64,000 bases of DNA from Chitinophagaceae bacterium IBVUCB2 (GCA_002127295.1 NFUV01000001.1:1116001-1180000); one strand, 5' to 3'; counted from the stretch's first letter, positions 8,909 through 19,394 are shown. Notes: generated from the letters alone by a model not told the origin. A program made the numbers and translations.

Positions 8909-9622
8909 CTATCTCGATTCACGGATAAAACGGGCCAACTCATCTCTGCTGCTGCTATAGGTAAAAGCATCGTTCAATTCGAAGTAGCGTTGCTTATCAA
9001 CTGTTCTGCGGTAAGCAGCTTTAGCAACTTCTAACCTGTTATTTTCAAATGTAAAAAGTAACATCATTTCTTTTACCTGCTGAGTAGTAAAATTGTTTTT
9101 ACTAATAATAGTTTTCACGGAAACCAACCGGCTGCTTTCAAACCACTCTTTGCGGATTTGTTCTTTTACTGATTCAAAATCACGGGCAGTCATTACGTTG
9201 TTGTAGCCATTGTCCCAGCTTCCATCATCATATACATCTTCATCTTCAAACCATTCGTCGCTATCGTTATTGGCGATCCTTCTTTCGTCAACCAATACTT
9301 TACCAAAGCGGCTTACAGTTATATCAGTATGAAAACCTCTTTTCAGGTATACATTGCTGGCATAAATGATCTCTTGCTTTTTTGCCTGGCCAAAACCGTT
9401 ACCATTCTTCTTTTTATCACGGTAAATACGGATGTTGTGATTCCCTTCAGCAAGGTTACTGAGGGTGATACTGTTGTCTTGCATCTTAAACTTTCTTCCA
9501 TCAATTTCAATTGATAAGTTCATACCGTTAGAAACGGTGGCTACGCTTAATCGATTTCCATCGAAGGCAAGAAGAGAAAGTGAGAACAGTGAGCTTAATA
9601 AAAGGGTAGAAATTTTTTTCAT
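8909..9622 (-). CDS. Secreted DUF4476-domain protein
   Basis: A 237-residue protein with a Sec signal peptide (MKKISTLLLSSLFSLSLLA, cleavage near FDG). The first half (residues 25-110) contains a small beta-rich region with NIRIYRDKKKNGNG, as in peptidases' regulatory-like modules. The last 95 residues match DUF4476: DFESVKEQI, IISKNNFTTQQVKEMMLLFTFE, LEVAKAAYRRTVDKQRYFELNDAF. This helical domain is common in Bacteroidota secreted proteins and its role is unknown. The gene stands alone and converges on sucD across a shared terminator. Confidence 0.85.
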   Translation of the reverse strand: MKKISTLLLSSLFSLSLLAFDGNRLSVATVSNGMNLSIEIDGRKFKMQDNSITLSNLAEGNHNIRIYRDKKKNGNGFGQAKKQEIIYASNVYLKRGFHTDITVSRFGKVLVDERRIANNDSDEWFEDEDVYDDGSWDNGYNNVMTARDFESVKEQIRKEWFESSRLVSVKTIISKNNFTTQQVKEMMLLFTFENNRLEVAKAAYRRTVDKQRYFELNDAFTYSSSRDELARFIRESR

Positions 9623-9975
9623 GGTTCAATTTTTAGGTTATTAAAATTATTTCTACAACCATAATTTCAAAGCATATGCCATCGTAACAAATATTATTGC
9701 AACAAAAAGTTAAAGGAAGAAACGGTTTCACAACAGCAATTGCAGGTTTATGCGGGAGTGCTTGATGGAAAAGGATTCCATGTCACTCTTTCGTTGAGTC
9801 GTTAATATTCTTATTTCGAGAATTATTTTCAAATTGCTTTTTATTGGCAGCCAAATTGCTTTCATATCGTCTGTATAAACAGAATAGGCAGGTCAGTTTA
9901 TGAAATTCATTTCCTTCCTGCATCTTATGGGCGCATAAGATTAATTACCTTGTATTAAATATTAAAAGCATAAGA
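9623..9975. other. 353-bp intergenic region between divergent genes
   Basis: This stretch separates the DUF4476 gene (leftward) from the macroglobulin gene (rightward). It should hold both promoters; a TACCTTG box at 9946-9952 is a candidate for the rightward gene. An open stretch at 9716-9805 ends in a stop and reads like the C-terminus of a protein (VYAGVLDGKG...). It has no start codon and may be a gene remnant. Nothing else is recognisable. Confidence 0.4.
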
Positions 9976-12900
9976 ATGCAACAATTAAGATCGATAATTT
10001 TTATAACCCTCTTAGCTGGTTTTTTTACCATGAATGCCAATAGCCAAAACACTTTAAAGAACTACGAAGCAGCCTGGAAAAAAGTGGAAGAATTTACCAA
10101 TAATGGTTTGCCGAAGTCTGCCCTGGAAGAAGTAAAAAAAATATATACCCTTGCAAAAAAAGAAAAGCAAGATGCACAGGTAATAAAAGCTTTAGTTTAT
10201 ATAACATCGCTGCAAACAGGAAACCGGGAAGATAATGCTGCCTTATCAATTGCTGAAATTGAAAAAGAAATAACGATTAGTAAAGAGCCTGTTGCTTCCA
10301 TTTTGAAAAGCTATCTCGCCAATCGTTACTGGAACTATTATCAAAACAATCGTTGGAAAATATATGACCGTACGAAGACTGTAAATTTCAGCACGACGGA
10401 TATCGCTACCTGGAATGCGGAGGATTTTCATGTAACGATAAGCTCCCTCTATTTATCCTCCATAAAAGAAGAAAAGCTTTTACAGCAAACAAAGTTGAGT
10501 TCCTATGAGGCCATCATTATTAAAGGTAATATGCGACACCTCCGCCCTACTTTGTATGATTTGCTGGCACACAGGGCTATTACCTACTTTGAAAATGATG
10601 AACGGGATATTAAGAAACCTGCCTATGCTTTTGAAATTAACCAGGCCAGTGCTTTTGATCCCGCTGCTGATTTTATAACCCGAAAGTTTACAACAAATGA
10701 TTCATTGTCTTTACAACACAAGGCTTTATTAATTTATCAAAAGCTCATTTCTTTCCACTTAAAAGATGCAAAACCCGATGCATTAATTGATGCCGACATT
10801 AAAAGGATTGAATTTGTAAAAGATAAATCTACTCATCCTGATAAAGACAAGCTTTATTTCTCAGCCATTAATCATATTGCCAATCAATATGCTTCTGCCC
10901 CGGCCGCATCCCAAGCCTGGTACCTCTTGGCCGCTTATCATAATGAAAAAGCTAACAGTTATAAGCCATATGGCGATACCACATATCGTTATGCAAGAAT
11001 CAAAGCAAAGGAAATAGCTGAAAAGATCGTATTACAAAAAGATTCCTCCGAAGGAAAAATAAATGCGCAAAACTTACTGAAGCAACTAAACATTAAATCA
11101 TTGCAATTTAGTGTAGAAAAGGTAAATGTCCCCGGGCAGCCATTCCGGGTGTTTGTGAATTACAAAAATTTCAATACCCTGTATATCCGGGTAATAAAGG
11201 CTACTGAAAAAATAAAAACATTACTGGTCAACCAATCAGATGAAAATTATTGGTCAACACTTATCGAAGCCACCCCAGTAAAAAGCTGGCAGCAAGCTTT
11301 ACCTGCTACTAACGATATGCAGCAACATGCGGTTGAAATAAAAGCAGATGCTTTATCCAATGGAGATTATGTACTGCTTGCTTCGAACGAAAAAAGTTTT
11401 ACCGGTAAAAATAACATTATTGGAGCAAGGCTATTTCATGTGTCTGCCATCAGCTATGTAAACAATAACAATGATTTTTTTGTATTAGATCGAAACACAG
11501 GAAAACCTCTTGAAAAGGCAGCTGTACAGGTATGGGAACAGAAATATGATTATAAAGAATCAAAATACATCAAAGAAAAAGGGAAAGCCTATACAACAGA
11601 TGCAAATGGATTCTTTAAAATGGAAAGAATCAAAGAAGGTAATAATAAAAGCTACAGTAACTATTCGTACCTGCTGGAAGTTGTACATAATGATGATCGC
11701 CTATTTATGAACGACCTGGTATATGATTACTATTACTACAATAATACAGAGAATGCTGAACCTAAAGTCAGCACTACTATTCATCTCTTTACAGACAGAA
11801 GTCTTTACCGGCCCGGCCAAACAGTATATTTCAAAGGAATTGTTTTAAGCAGAAACCCAAAAGATAATACAGGCGGTGTAAGAAATGGCTATACAACTAC
11901 TGTGACACTTAGAGATGCAAACTATAAAAATGTTGACACCATTAAAATAACAACCAACGAATATGGCTCCTTTAATGGAAAATTTCAATTGCCTCAAACA
12001 GGTATGAATGGGCAGTTTACCATTTTTACAAAAGACGATGGCGGCAATAGTGTCTTTCATGTAGAAGAATATAAACGTCCAAAATTCTATGTAGATTATC
12101 AACCCATCAAAGGCACTTATAAAGTAAATGATAAAATAACAGTTACTGGTTTTGCCAAAGCCTATGCCGGTAATAATATTGATGGTGCAATGGTAAAATA
12201 CAGGATTGTTCGCCAACCCCGGTTTTTATACCCCTGGTTATTCTGGCGTTGGTGGCAACCGCCTGCAGAGGAAATGGAAATTGCTCATGGCGAAGTGAAG
12301 ACCGATAAAGACGGAAAATTTGTGGTAGAATTCACCGCTATTCCTGATCTCAAGATCGAGAAAAAGTTTGAGCCAGTATTTGATTACACCATTTATGCCG
12401 ATGTTACAGATATTAATGGTGAAACCCGTAGTGGAGAAAAATCAATATCGGTCAGTTACAAATCATTACTTCTTACCGCAACTATTCCTGCTACATTGCC
12501 TGCAGATAGTTTGAAAAAATTGATCATTCGTACAGAAAATATGAATGGTGAATTTGAGGCTGCTACCGTTAAAGTAACGATCACCAAATTAAAGGAAGAA
12601 AAAAGATTGATCCGTGACCGTTACTGGGAAAGACCTGATCAATTTGTAATGACTAAAGAAGAATATATTAAAAATTTTCCGTACGATGAGTATGATAATG
12701 AAACGGATTTCAGGAACTGGGAAAAAGGGCAACAAGTATTAATCAAATCTGATTCTACAAAACTGAATGGGGAATGGTCGTTAGCGAATATAAAATACAA
12801 TCCTGGTTTTTATATTATAGAAGTAGAAACAAAAGATAAAAATGGCGAAACAGTAAAAGATGTTAAGTTCATAGAATTGTTTGATGAAAAAAGCAACCAG

Positions 12901-15900
12901 CTTAATATTCCGGCTTATTTATGGACTGGTAATAATAAAACTACCGTAGAGCCCGGCGAAACAGCTAAAATTGGAATTGGTACTGCCGCTGATGACCTTT
13001 TCGTAGTACGGCAACTTGATAAAAAGTTCGCTAATCAATCGTACGATTTTATACAACTCAATAATCAAAAACTAACATTTACTTTCCCGGTTAGTGAAGC
13101 CGACCGGGGTGGATATGGTGTAAGCTGGATGTTTGTAAAACATAATCGATATTACCAGTTAAGCCAATCAATTAATATTCCCTGGACAAATAAGGATCTT
13201 ACAATAGAGTATGCCACCTACCGTGATAAAACATTGCCGGGCAGCGAAGAAAAATGGAAAGTAAAGATCAGCGGATATAAAAAAGAAAAAGTAGCTGCTG
13301 AAATGCTTGCCAGTATGTATGATGCCTCATTAGACCAGTTCTATCCACACAGCTGGTATAAACCCAGTATCTGGCCTTCCTATTATGGAGGTCGTAACTG
13401 GTCGGGCACACAGAATTTCGATAAGTATGATTCTTACCAGCGATATATTGCTGATGAAGAAAGTAAATATGTAGACAAGCGATACGATTATCTTTTATAT
13501 AATGATGATGAAATAAGTTATTATGGTGGTGGCGCTACCAGAACAATGATGGGAAGAGTACCCGGTGTAGTAGCAGAATCAGCACCTCCGGAAGAAGAAG
13601 CTAAGCAAAAAAACACAAAAGAAGACTCAGATGCTGATGGTGTACTCGATAATGCAAATCAGGTGCAAAAGACAAAAGAACCATCTGAAAAGCCATCAGG
13701 TGATGTAAAAATTCGTAAAAACTTCAACGAAACAGCTTTCTTTTTTCCTGATTTGAAAACTGACAGCACTGGTGCAATTGAGTTTTCATTTACTATGCCT
13801 GAAGCTTTAACCAAATGGAAATTCAAGGCCCTGGCACATACCAAAGAAGCTGCCTTTGCAATTAGCACTAAAGAGATCATTACCCAAAAAGACCTGATGG
13901 TACAACCCAATGCCCCAAGGTTTTTAAGAGAAGGAGATAAATTAGAATTCAGTACTAAAATTGTAAATCTTTCCGATAAGGAATTAACAGGCACGACAGA
14001 GTTTCAATTATTCGATGCAGAAACCAATGAACGGGTTGATGGACGTTTTAAAAGTGTAATACCTAACCAGTACTTTACAGTAGCGGCCGGACAAAGTGAA
14101 GTGGTAAAATTTCCTATTGAAATTCCTTACCATTTCAACAAGGCATTAACATGGAGAATTGTTGCAAAAGCAGGCAATTTTAGTGATGGTGAAGAAAATA
14201 TTTTACCAGTGCTTACCAATAGAATGTTGGTTACAGAAACCATCACTTTACCAATGCGGGGAGCAGGCACAAAGAATTTTTCTTTCGATAAATTACTGAA
14301 CAGCGGAAAGAGTGAAAGCTTACAGCACTTTGGCTTAACGGTTGAATATACTTCTAATCCTGCATGGTATGCCGTACAGGCTTTACCGTACTTAATGGAA
14401 TACCCATACGAATGTGCTGAGCAAAACTGGAATCGCTATTATGCCAATACATTAGCCACTTATATTTCTAATTCCTCTCCACGCATTAAGCAGGTATTTG
14501 ACAAATGGAAAATAAAAGACACCGCTGCATTGATGAGCAACTTACAAAAGAACCAGGAATTAAAAGCAGTATTGCTGGAAGAGACGCCGTGGGTATTGCA
14601 GGCAAAAAATGAGGCTGAACAAAAAAGAAATATTGCCTTGCTTTTTGATATGGTAAAGATGAGTGAACAACTCAACAATACTTATAACAAATTAAAGCAA
14701 ATGCAAAGCCCGAATGGCGGTTTTGTATGGTTTTCTGGTGGCCCGGATGATCGTTACATCACACAATATATTACTACAGGTATTGGCCACTTAAAAAAAC
14801 TAAAAGGCATTGCCGCAGGACAGGATGATAAATTAAAAGATATCCTGTCAATTGCCATCCCTTACCTGGATAGAAAGATCAAAGAAGATTATGATAATCT
14901 GGTAAAAAACAAAGTAAATCTTGCACAACAAAATATTGGATACTTACAGGTGCAATATTTATATATGCGTAGCTTCTTTCCTGAATATAAAATAGATGCT
15001 GCTTCACAGACGGCCTATAACTATTATTACAAACAGGCACAGCAGTTTTGGGTAAAACAAAGCAAATACATGCAAGGTATGACTGCTTTAGCACTCAACA
15101 GAACTGGTGATACTAAAACACCAGCGGCTATTTTAAAATCCTTGAAGGAAACTTCAATCACTAATGAAGAATTGGGAATGTACTGGAAAGATCAACGTAA
15201 TGGTTGGTTCTGGTACGAGGCACCAATTGAAACACATGCATTGCTAATTGAAGCTTTCCAGGAAGTAGGTAAAGACACTAAAACAGTGGATGATCTGAGA
15301 ACCTGGCTATTGAAAAACAAACAAACCAATAATTGGAAAACAACAAAAGCCACTGCTGAAGCCTGCTATGCCTTATTGCTCCAAGGAACAGAATGGTTAA
15401 GCAATGAACCGACGGTACAAATAAAACTAGGAAGCACAACAATAAATTCAGCAGATAATAAACAAGAAGCAGGAACTGGTTACTTCAAAAAAATAATTGA
15501 AGGAAAACAAGTAAAACCTGAAATGGGAAATATCACTGTGAACGTTAGCTCTCAAAGTTCGAATGTAAGTGCTTCCTGGGGTGGTGTTTACTGGCAGTAT
15601 TTTGAAGACCTTGATAAAATAACAACCGCTTCCACTCCGCTTAAATTAACCAAGAAGTTGTTTGTTGAAAAAAATACAGATCGTGGGCCGGTAATTACTC
15701 CAATAAATGAAGGTGGTATAATTAAAGTAGGCGATAAAATAAAAGTAAGAGTTGAATTAAGAGTGGACCGTGATATGGAGTATGTTCATATGAAAGACAT
15801 GCGGGCATCCGCTTTAGAACCCGTAAACGTATTGAGCCAGTACAAATGGCAGGGAGGATTGGGCTATTATGAAAGTACAAAAGATGCCAGTACCAATTTC

Positions 15901-16056
15901 TTCTTCAGCTATTTGAGAAAAGGCACTTATGTTTTTGAATATACACTCTTTGCCACACATACGGGTAATTTTAGTAATGGAGTGACGACGATACAAAGTA
16001 TGTATGCGCCGGAGTTTACGAGCCATTCAGAAGGTGTCAGAATTAATGTTGAATAA
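9976..16056 (+). CDS. Alpha-2-macroglobulin family protein with intact thioester motif
   Basis: A 2026-residue secreted protein with a signal peptide (MQQLRSIIFITLLAGFF, cleavage near NSQ). About 370 helical N-terminal residues precede the macroglobulin domains. The MG2-type strand FTDRSLYRPGQTVYFKG lies near residue 610. The later A2M core (WKFKALAHTKE..., DLMVQPNAPRFLREGD) is near residue 1280-1320. The thioester motif CAEQ lies at residues 1480-1483, followed by the alpha-helical thioester domain (SPNGGFVWFSGGPDDRYITQYI). Family knowledge: bacterial A2Ms trap proteases by covalent capture in the periplasm. The signal appears to be an ordinary Sec type, not a lipobox, and no penicillin-binding protein 1C gene is nearby, unlike the classic proteobacterial pair. 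The protease-trapping function is inferred from the motif. Confidence 0.9.
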   Translation: MQQLRSIIFITLLAGFFTMNANSQNTLKNYEAAWKKVEEFTNNGLPKSALEEVKKIYTLAKKEKQDAQVIKALVYITSLQTGNREDNAALSIAEIEKEITISKEPVASILKSYLANRYWNYYQNNRWKIYDRTKTVNFSTTDIATWNAEDFHVTISSLYLSSIKEEKLLQQTKLSSYEAIIIKGNMRHLRPTLYDLLAHRAITYFENDERDIKKPAYAFEINQASAFDPAADFITRKFTTNDSLSLQHKALLIYQKLISFHLKDAKPDALIDADIKRIEFVKDKSTHPDKDKLYFSAINHIANQYASAPAASQAWYLLAAYHNEKANSYKPYGDTTYRYARIKAKEIAEKIVLQKDSSEGKINAQNLLKQLNIKSLQFSVEKVNVPGQPFRVFVNYKNFNTLYIRVIKATEKIKTLLVNQSDENYWSTLIEATPVKSWQQALPATNDMQQHAVEIKADALSNGDYVLLASNEKSFTGKNNIIGARLFHVSAISYVNNNNDFFVLDRNTGKPLEKAAVQVWEQKYDYKESKYIKEKGKAYTTDANGFFKMERIKEGNNKSYSNYSYLLEVVHNDDRLFMNDLVYDYYYYNNTENAEPKVSTTIHLFTDRSLYRPGQTVYFKGIVLSRNPKDNTGGVRNGYTTTVTLRDANYKNVDTIKITTNEYGSFNGKFQLPQTGMNGQFTIFTKDDGGNSVFHVEEYKRPKFYVDYQPIKGTYKVNDKITVTGFAKAYAGNNIDGAMVKYRIVRQPRFLYPWLFWRWWQPPAEEMEIAHGEVKTDKDGKFVVEFTAIPDLKIEKKFEPVFDYTIYADVTDINGETRSGEKSISVSYKSLLLTATIPATLPADSLKKLIIRTENMNGEFEAATVKVTITKLKEEKRLIRDRYWERPDQFVMTKEEYIKNFPYDEYDNETDFRNWEKGQQVLIKSDSTKLNGEWSLANIKYNPGFYIIEVETKDKNGETVKDVKFIELFDEKSNQLNIPAYLWTGNNKTTVEPGETAKIGIGTAADDLFVVRQLDKKFANQSYDFIQLNNQKLTFTFPVSEADRGGYGVSWMFVKHNRYYQLSQSINIPWTNKDLTIEYATYRDKTLPGSEEKWKVKISGYKKEKVAAEMLASMYDASLDQFYPHSWYKPSIWPSYYGGRNWSGTQNFDKYDSYQRYIADEESKYVDKRYDYLLYNDDEISYYGGGATRTMMGRVPGVVAESAPPEEEAKQKNTKEDSDADGVLDNANQVQKTKEPSEKPSGDVKIRKNFNETAFFFPDLKTDSTGAIEFSFTMPEALTKWKFKALAHTKEAAFAISTKEIITQKDLMVQPNAPRFLREGDKLEFSTKIVNLSDKELTGTTEFQLFDAETNERVDGRFKSVIPNQYFTVAAGQSEVVKFPIEIPYHFNKALTWRIVAKAGNFSDGEENILPVLTNRMLVTETITLPMRGAGTKNFSFDKLLNSGKSESLQHFGLTVEYTSNPAWYAVQALPYLMEYPYECAEQNWNRYYANTLATYISNSSPRIKQVFDKWKIKDTAALMSNLQKNQELKAVLLEETPWVLQAKNEAEQKRNIALLFDMVKMSEQLNNTYNKLKQMQSPNGGFVWFSGGPDDRYITQYITTGIGHLKKLKGIAAGQDDKLKDILSIAIPYLDRKIKEDYDNLVKNKVNLAQQNIGYLQVQYLYMRSFFPEYKIDAASQTAYNYYYKQAQQFWVKQSKYMQGMTALALNRTGDTKTPAAILKSLKETSITNEELGMYWKDQRNGWFWYEAPIETHALLIEAFQEVGKDTKTVDDLRTWLLKNKQTNNWKTTKATAEACYALLLQGTEWLSNEPTVQIKLGSTTINSADNKQEAGTGYFKKIIEGKQVKPEMGNITVNVSSQSSNVSASWGGVYWQYFEDLDKITTASTPLKLTKKLFVEKNTDRGPVITPINEGGIIKVGDKIKVRVELRVDRDMEYVHMKDMRASALEPVNVLSQYKWQGGLGYYESTKDASTNFFFSYLRKGTYVFEYTLFATHTGNFSNGVTTIQSMYAPEFTSHSEGVRINVE

Positions 16057-16090
16057 TGTTTGGATCAACGACTTTACAAATTCTATTTAC

Positions 16091-16118
16091 ATTGCCCCGG
16101 TCTTAAGACCGGGGCAAT
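16091..16118 (+). terminator. GC-rich terminator after the macroglobulin gene
   Basis: A perfect 14-bp inverted repeat (ATTGCCCCGGTCTT and its complement) with no spacer is followed by TATTTT. The related string ACCGGGCTTTAGC follows at about 16127, and CCCCGGCTAAAG occurs near 57143. This may therefore be a copy of a dispersed palindromic repeat as well as a terminator. Confidence 0.75.
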
Positions 16119-16147
16119 TATTTTCTACCGGGCTTTAGCTCAAAACC

Positions 16148-16155
16148 TATTTTTG
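16148..16155 (+). promoter_or_regulatory. -7 box next to the FAD oxidoreductase start
   Basis: TATTTTTG (TAnnTTTG type) ends four bases before the ATG at 16160, implying an almost leaderless mRNA, as for the M20 gene. Confidence 0.5.
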
Positions 16156-16159
16156 TAAG

Positions 16160-17227
16160 ATGCAAATAGATTATCTCATCATCGGCCAGGGAATTTCAGG
16201 TACCTGGTTAAGCTATTTTTTTCAAAAAGAAAGTAAATCCTTTCTTGTAATTGATAATAATTACAAACTTGCTCCTTCAAGAATTGCTGCTGGTATTATC
16301 AATCCTGTTACAGGCCGCCGCCATGCAGAAGTATGGATGGCCAATAAAATTCTTCCTTTTTCGCTGGGTGCTTATTTACAGATTGGAAATGAATTAGGAA
16401 TTAGTGCAGTTTCTCAAAAAAATATTATTGATTTCTTTCCCAGCCCGCAAATGCGCCAAAGTTTTATGCAACGGGTTGAAGAAAAATCAGATTATGTTAC
16501 CAGCTACCCGGACCAAAATCATTTTCTGCCCCAATTCAATTATGATTTTGGTTGTGGTGAAATAAAACCGGTTTACACCGTACATCTTGAAACACTATTA
16601 CCTGCCTGGCGAAAACAGTTATTAGCAAACAATCAAGTCCTCGAAGAAGAATTTGATATTACCCTGCTACAAGTAAGCACAGATAAAATACAATACAAAA
16701 ACATCACTGCTAATAAAATCATTTTTTGTGATGGCAACAGCAGTGCTTCTAATCCTTATTTTAATTTATTACCTTTTGCTCCTAACAAAGGAGAAATGCT
16801 GCTGATAGAAGCTCCCGATTTATCTCCTGCTCATATTTATAAAAAGGGAATGATGCTGGTTCCATTATCAACCCCGGGAGAATGGTGGGTGGGTTCCAAT
16901 TATGCCTGGGAATTTGACAATGAAAACCCCACTGAAGAATTCCGCAGTAAGACCGAACAATTATTAAAGCATTGGTTAAAAGTTCCTTTTACAATCACCG
17001 ATCATCTCTGCGGAATCCGCCCTGCCACATTGGAGCGAAGACCATTCGTTGGCTTTCATCCATTGCATCCTTCAGTGGGAATTTTAAATGGTATGGGCAC
17101 AAAAGGCTGCTCCCTATCTCCTTTTTTCGCAAAACAATTGGCAAATCATCTCGTACACAATGAACCCATCAATTCCGAAGCAGCCATAAATCGCTTCAGT
17201 AAAATTCTTTCCCGCAGCATTTCTTAG
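16160..17227 (+). CDS. FAD-dependent oxidoreductase, DAO family
   Basis: A 355-residue flavoprotein of the D-amino-acid oxidase/glycine oxidase fold. The dinucleotide-binding motif GQGISG is at residues 9-14, followed by the acidic end of the second strand (LVIDNN). The DAO-type arginine-rich stretch AAGIINPVTGRRHAEVW comes next. The C-terminal FAD-contacting motif is GILNGMGTKGCSLSPFFAKQLA. LCGIRPATLERRPFVGFH matches the 'G.RP.t.d..P.iG' element of the family. It is cytoplasmic. It probably oxidises an amine or amino-acid-like substrate, which is not identifiable. It stands alone between the macroglobulin gene and aspS. Confidence 0.85.
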   Translation: MQIDYLIIGQGISGTWLSYFFQKESKSFLVIDNNYKLAPSRIAAGIINPVTGRRHAEVWMANKILPFSLGAYLQIGNELGISAVSQKNIIDFFPSPQMRQSFMQRVEEKSDYVTSYPDQNHFLPQFNYDFGCGEIKPVYTVHLETLLPAWRKQLLANNQVLEEEFDITLLQVSTDKIQYKNITANKIIFCDGNSSASNPYFNLLPFAPNKGEMLLIEAPDLSPAHIYKKGMMLVPLSTPGEWWVGSNYAWEFDNENPTEEFRSKTEQLLKHWLKVPFTITDHLCGIRPATLERRPFVGFHPLHPSVGILNGMGTKGCSLSPFFAKQLANHLVHNEPINSEAAINRFSKILSRSIS

Positions 17228-17296
17228 TCTTTCAAACTGCACCAGAACACTTGCTAAAAGTGGCCCGAAAACCATAGAAAATAGGCCTTGCATAGT

Positions 17297-17304
17297 TATC
17301 TTTG
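17297..17304 (+). promoter_or_regulatory. -7 box of aspS with a long leader
   Basis: TATCTTTG (TAnnTTTG) lies 124 bases upstream of the aspS ATG, so the mRNA would carry a leader of more than 110 nt. The TTG inside this box is in frame with aspS and would be a false start. Confidence 0.55.
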
Positions 17305-17427
17305 CCGCTCGTTGAAGGAAAGGGTAAATACAATTATTTAGCCAGCGACATTACTACTATCATCGTCTGTTGTGTCACTCACTTCATCGTCCCGGAATTC
17401 TATTCAACAATATCGAAGTTTACAATT

Positions 17428-19257
17428 ATGTACAGAACTCACACTTGTGGCGAATTAAGAGTAGCACAAAAAGGCACTGAAGTTACTTTGGCAGGCTGGG
17501 TGCAAACCGTAAGAAAATTAGGCACCGCTATCACTTTTGTTGATCTGCGTGACCGTTATGGCATCACTCAATTATTAATGGGCGAAGACCTTACAAAACA
17601 ATTAGATGAAAATCCTTTGGGACGTGAGTTTGTATTGCAGGCAACAGGTGTTGTAAACGAACGCAGCAATAAAAATCCAAACATCCCAACAGGTGAAATT
17701 GAGATCACTGTTACTTCTTTTAAAATATTGAACAAATCTGCAGTGCCGCCATTCACTATACAGGATGATACAGATGGCGGAGATGACTTGCGAATGAAAT
17801 ATCGCTTTCTTGATCTGAGAAGAAATGCAGTTAAGAAAAATCTTGAATTGCGCTATGCAGTAAACCGTGCCGCCAGGAATTATTTACACCAGAATAATTT
17901 CATGGATATAGAAACACCGTTTCTTATCAAATCAACACCGGAAGGTGCAAGAGATTTTGTGGTACCCAGCAGAATGAATGCCGGTCAATTTTATGCATTG
18001 CCGCAATCACCACAAACATTCAAGCAATTATTAATGGTAAGCGGTTATGATCGTTATTACCAGATCGTCAAATGTTTCCGGGATGAAGATCTGAGAGCCG
18101 ACCGTCAACCAGAGTTTACACAGATTGATTGTGAAATGGCATTCGTAGAGCAGGAAGATATTCTGAACATGTTTGAAGGAATGATTAAATCAATCTTCAA
18201 AGATGTAAAAGGAATTGACTATACAGAAAAAGTGCAACGCATGACATGGGAAGATGCTATGTGGAATTATGGTAACGACAAACCAGATATCCGCTTCGAC
18301 ATGAAAGTACTGAACCTGAAAAAGCCATCCACTGTTTATACGGACAAACAAGATAACGCCACATTAATAAACGGAGCCGATTTCAAAGTGTTTGATGAAG
18401 CAGAAACTGTGGTAGCGATAGCTGTACCGGGTTGCAGCGAATACAGCCGTAAACAAACCGATGAATTAACGGAATGGGTAAAACGTCCTCAAATAGGAAT
18501 GAAAGGCCTGGTGTTTATTAAAGTAAATGCCGACGGAACTTATAAAAGCAGTGTAGATAAATTTTATAGCGAAGAAAAATTAAAAGCCATTGCTGATGCT
18601 GCAAATGCCAAAGCTGGTGATTTGATTTTGATATTGGCCGGTGCAGAAGAAAGAACCAGAAAAGCCATCAGTGATCTGAGAATGGAAATGGCTACCCGTT
18701 TAGGATTAAGAAAAGACACCGAATTCAAACTATTATGGGTGTTAGACTTCCCGTTATTTGAATATGATGAAGAAGGAAATCGTTGGGTAGCCCGTCACCA
18801 TCCGTTCACATCTCCAAAGCCTACACAAATAGAAACAATGATCTATAACAATCCTGTTATTGAGAATGCTGCTGAATACTTAAAACATCCATATGCCAAC
18901 ATTAAAGCGAATGCTTATGATATGGTATTGAATGGCAATGAAATTGGCGGTGGTTCTATCCGTATTTTCCAGCGGGAGTTACAGGAAAAAATGTTTGCGG
19001 CCCTCGGCATGAACGAAGAAGAACAACTGCACAAATTTGGTTTCTTACTCGGCGCCTTTGAATATGGCGCACCGCCGCATGGAGGTATTGCTTTTGGTTT
19101 CGACAGGCTTTGTGCTATTCTCGGCGGCAGCGAAAGCATCCGTGACTTTATTGCATTCCCAAAAAATAATAGTGGAAGAGATGTAATGTTAGATGCACCT
19201 GCTACTATTGATGAGAAACAGTTTGAAGAGTTACAGATAAAGCTGAATTTGAAATAA
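17428..19257 (+). CDS. aspS: Aspartyl-tRNA synthetase
   Basis: A 609-residue class II synthetase that charges tRNA with aspartate. The ATG at 17428 gives the expected N-terminus ([11 protein letters not shown]). The anticodon-binding OB fold spans residues 1-120 ([26 protein letters not shown]). Motif 2 is [18 protein letters not shown]. The bacterial insertion domain lies in the middle, and motif 3 is [15 protein letters not shown]. An upstream in-frame extension to 17302 starts inside the promoter box and has no family similarity. The GAD insertion makes it the bacterial type; whether it also charges tRNA-Asn depends on GatCAB and AsnRS elsewhere. Confidence 0.97.
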   Translation: MYRTHTCGELRVAQKGTEVTLAGWVQTVRKLGTAITFVDLRDRYGITQLLMGEDLTKQLDENPLGREFVLQATGVVNERSNKNPNIPTGEIEITVTSFKILNKSAVPPFTIQDDTDGGDDLRMKYRFLDLRRNAVKKNLELRYAVNRAARNYLHQNNFMDIETPFLIKSTPEGARDFVVPSRMNAGQFYALPQSPQTFKQLLMVSGYDRYYQIVKCFRDEDLRADRQPEFTQIDCEMAFVEQEDILNMFEGMIKSIFKDVKGIDYTEKVQRMTWEDAMWNYGNDKPDIRFDMKVLNLKKPSTVYTDKQDNATLINGADFKVFDEAETVVAIAVPGCSEYSRKQTDELTEWVKRPQIGMKGLVFIKVNADGTYKSSVDKFYSEEKLKAIADAANAKAGDLILILAGAEERTRKAISDLRMEMATRLGLRKDTEFKLLWVLDFPLFEYDEEGNRWVARHHPFTSPKPTQIETMIYNNPVIENAAEYLKHPYANIKANAYDMVLNGNEIGGGSIRIFQRELQEKMFAALGMNEEEQLHKFGFLLGAFEYGAPPHGGIAFGFDRLCAILGGSESIRDFIAFPKNNSGRDVMLDAPATIDEKQFEELQIKLNLK

Positions 19258-19394
19258 ATTTTTTAAAGCGCCTTTAAGTGTAGGCTTAACCCGAACCATA
19301 CATACAAAAATCATAATTACTAATATTGTACAGAACGATGAAGAGTGCGACGCAATAGACGATGATCAGTGTTAATGTCGCTTGTTATAAAAAA

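Noticed and set aside
13545-13575. TonB plug-like string GRVPGV in the macroglobulin protein
   Set aside because: It is only a short match in a low-complexity linker before the acidic stretch. No plug domain surrounds it.
17302-17427. 42-residue N-terminal extension of AspS starting at TTG
   Set aside because: The TTG is part of the TATCTTTG promoter box, and AspS proteins begin at the [11 protein letters not shown] position.
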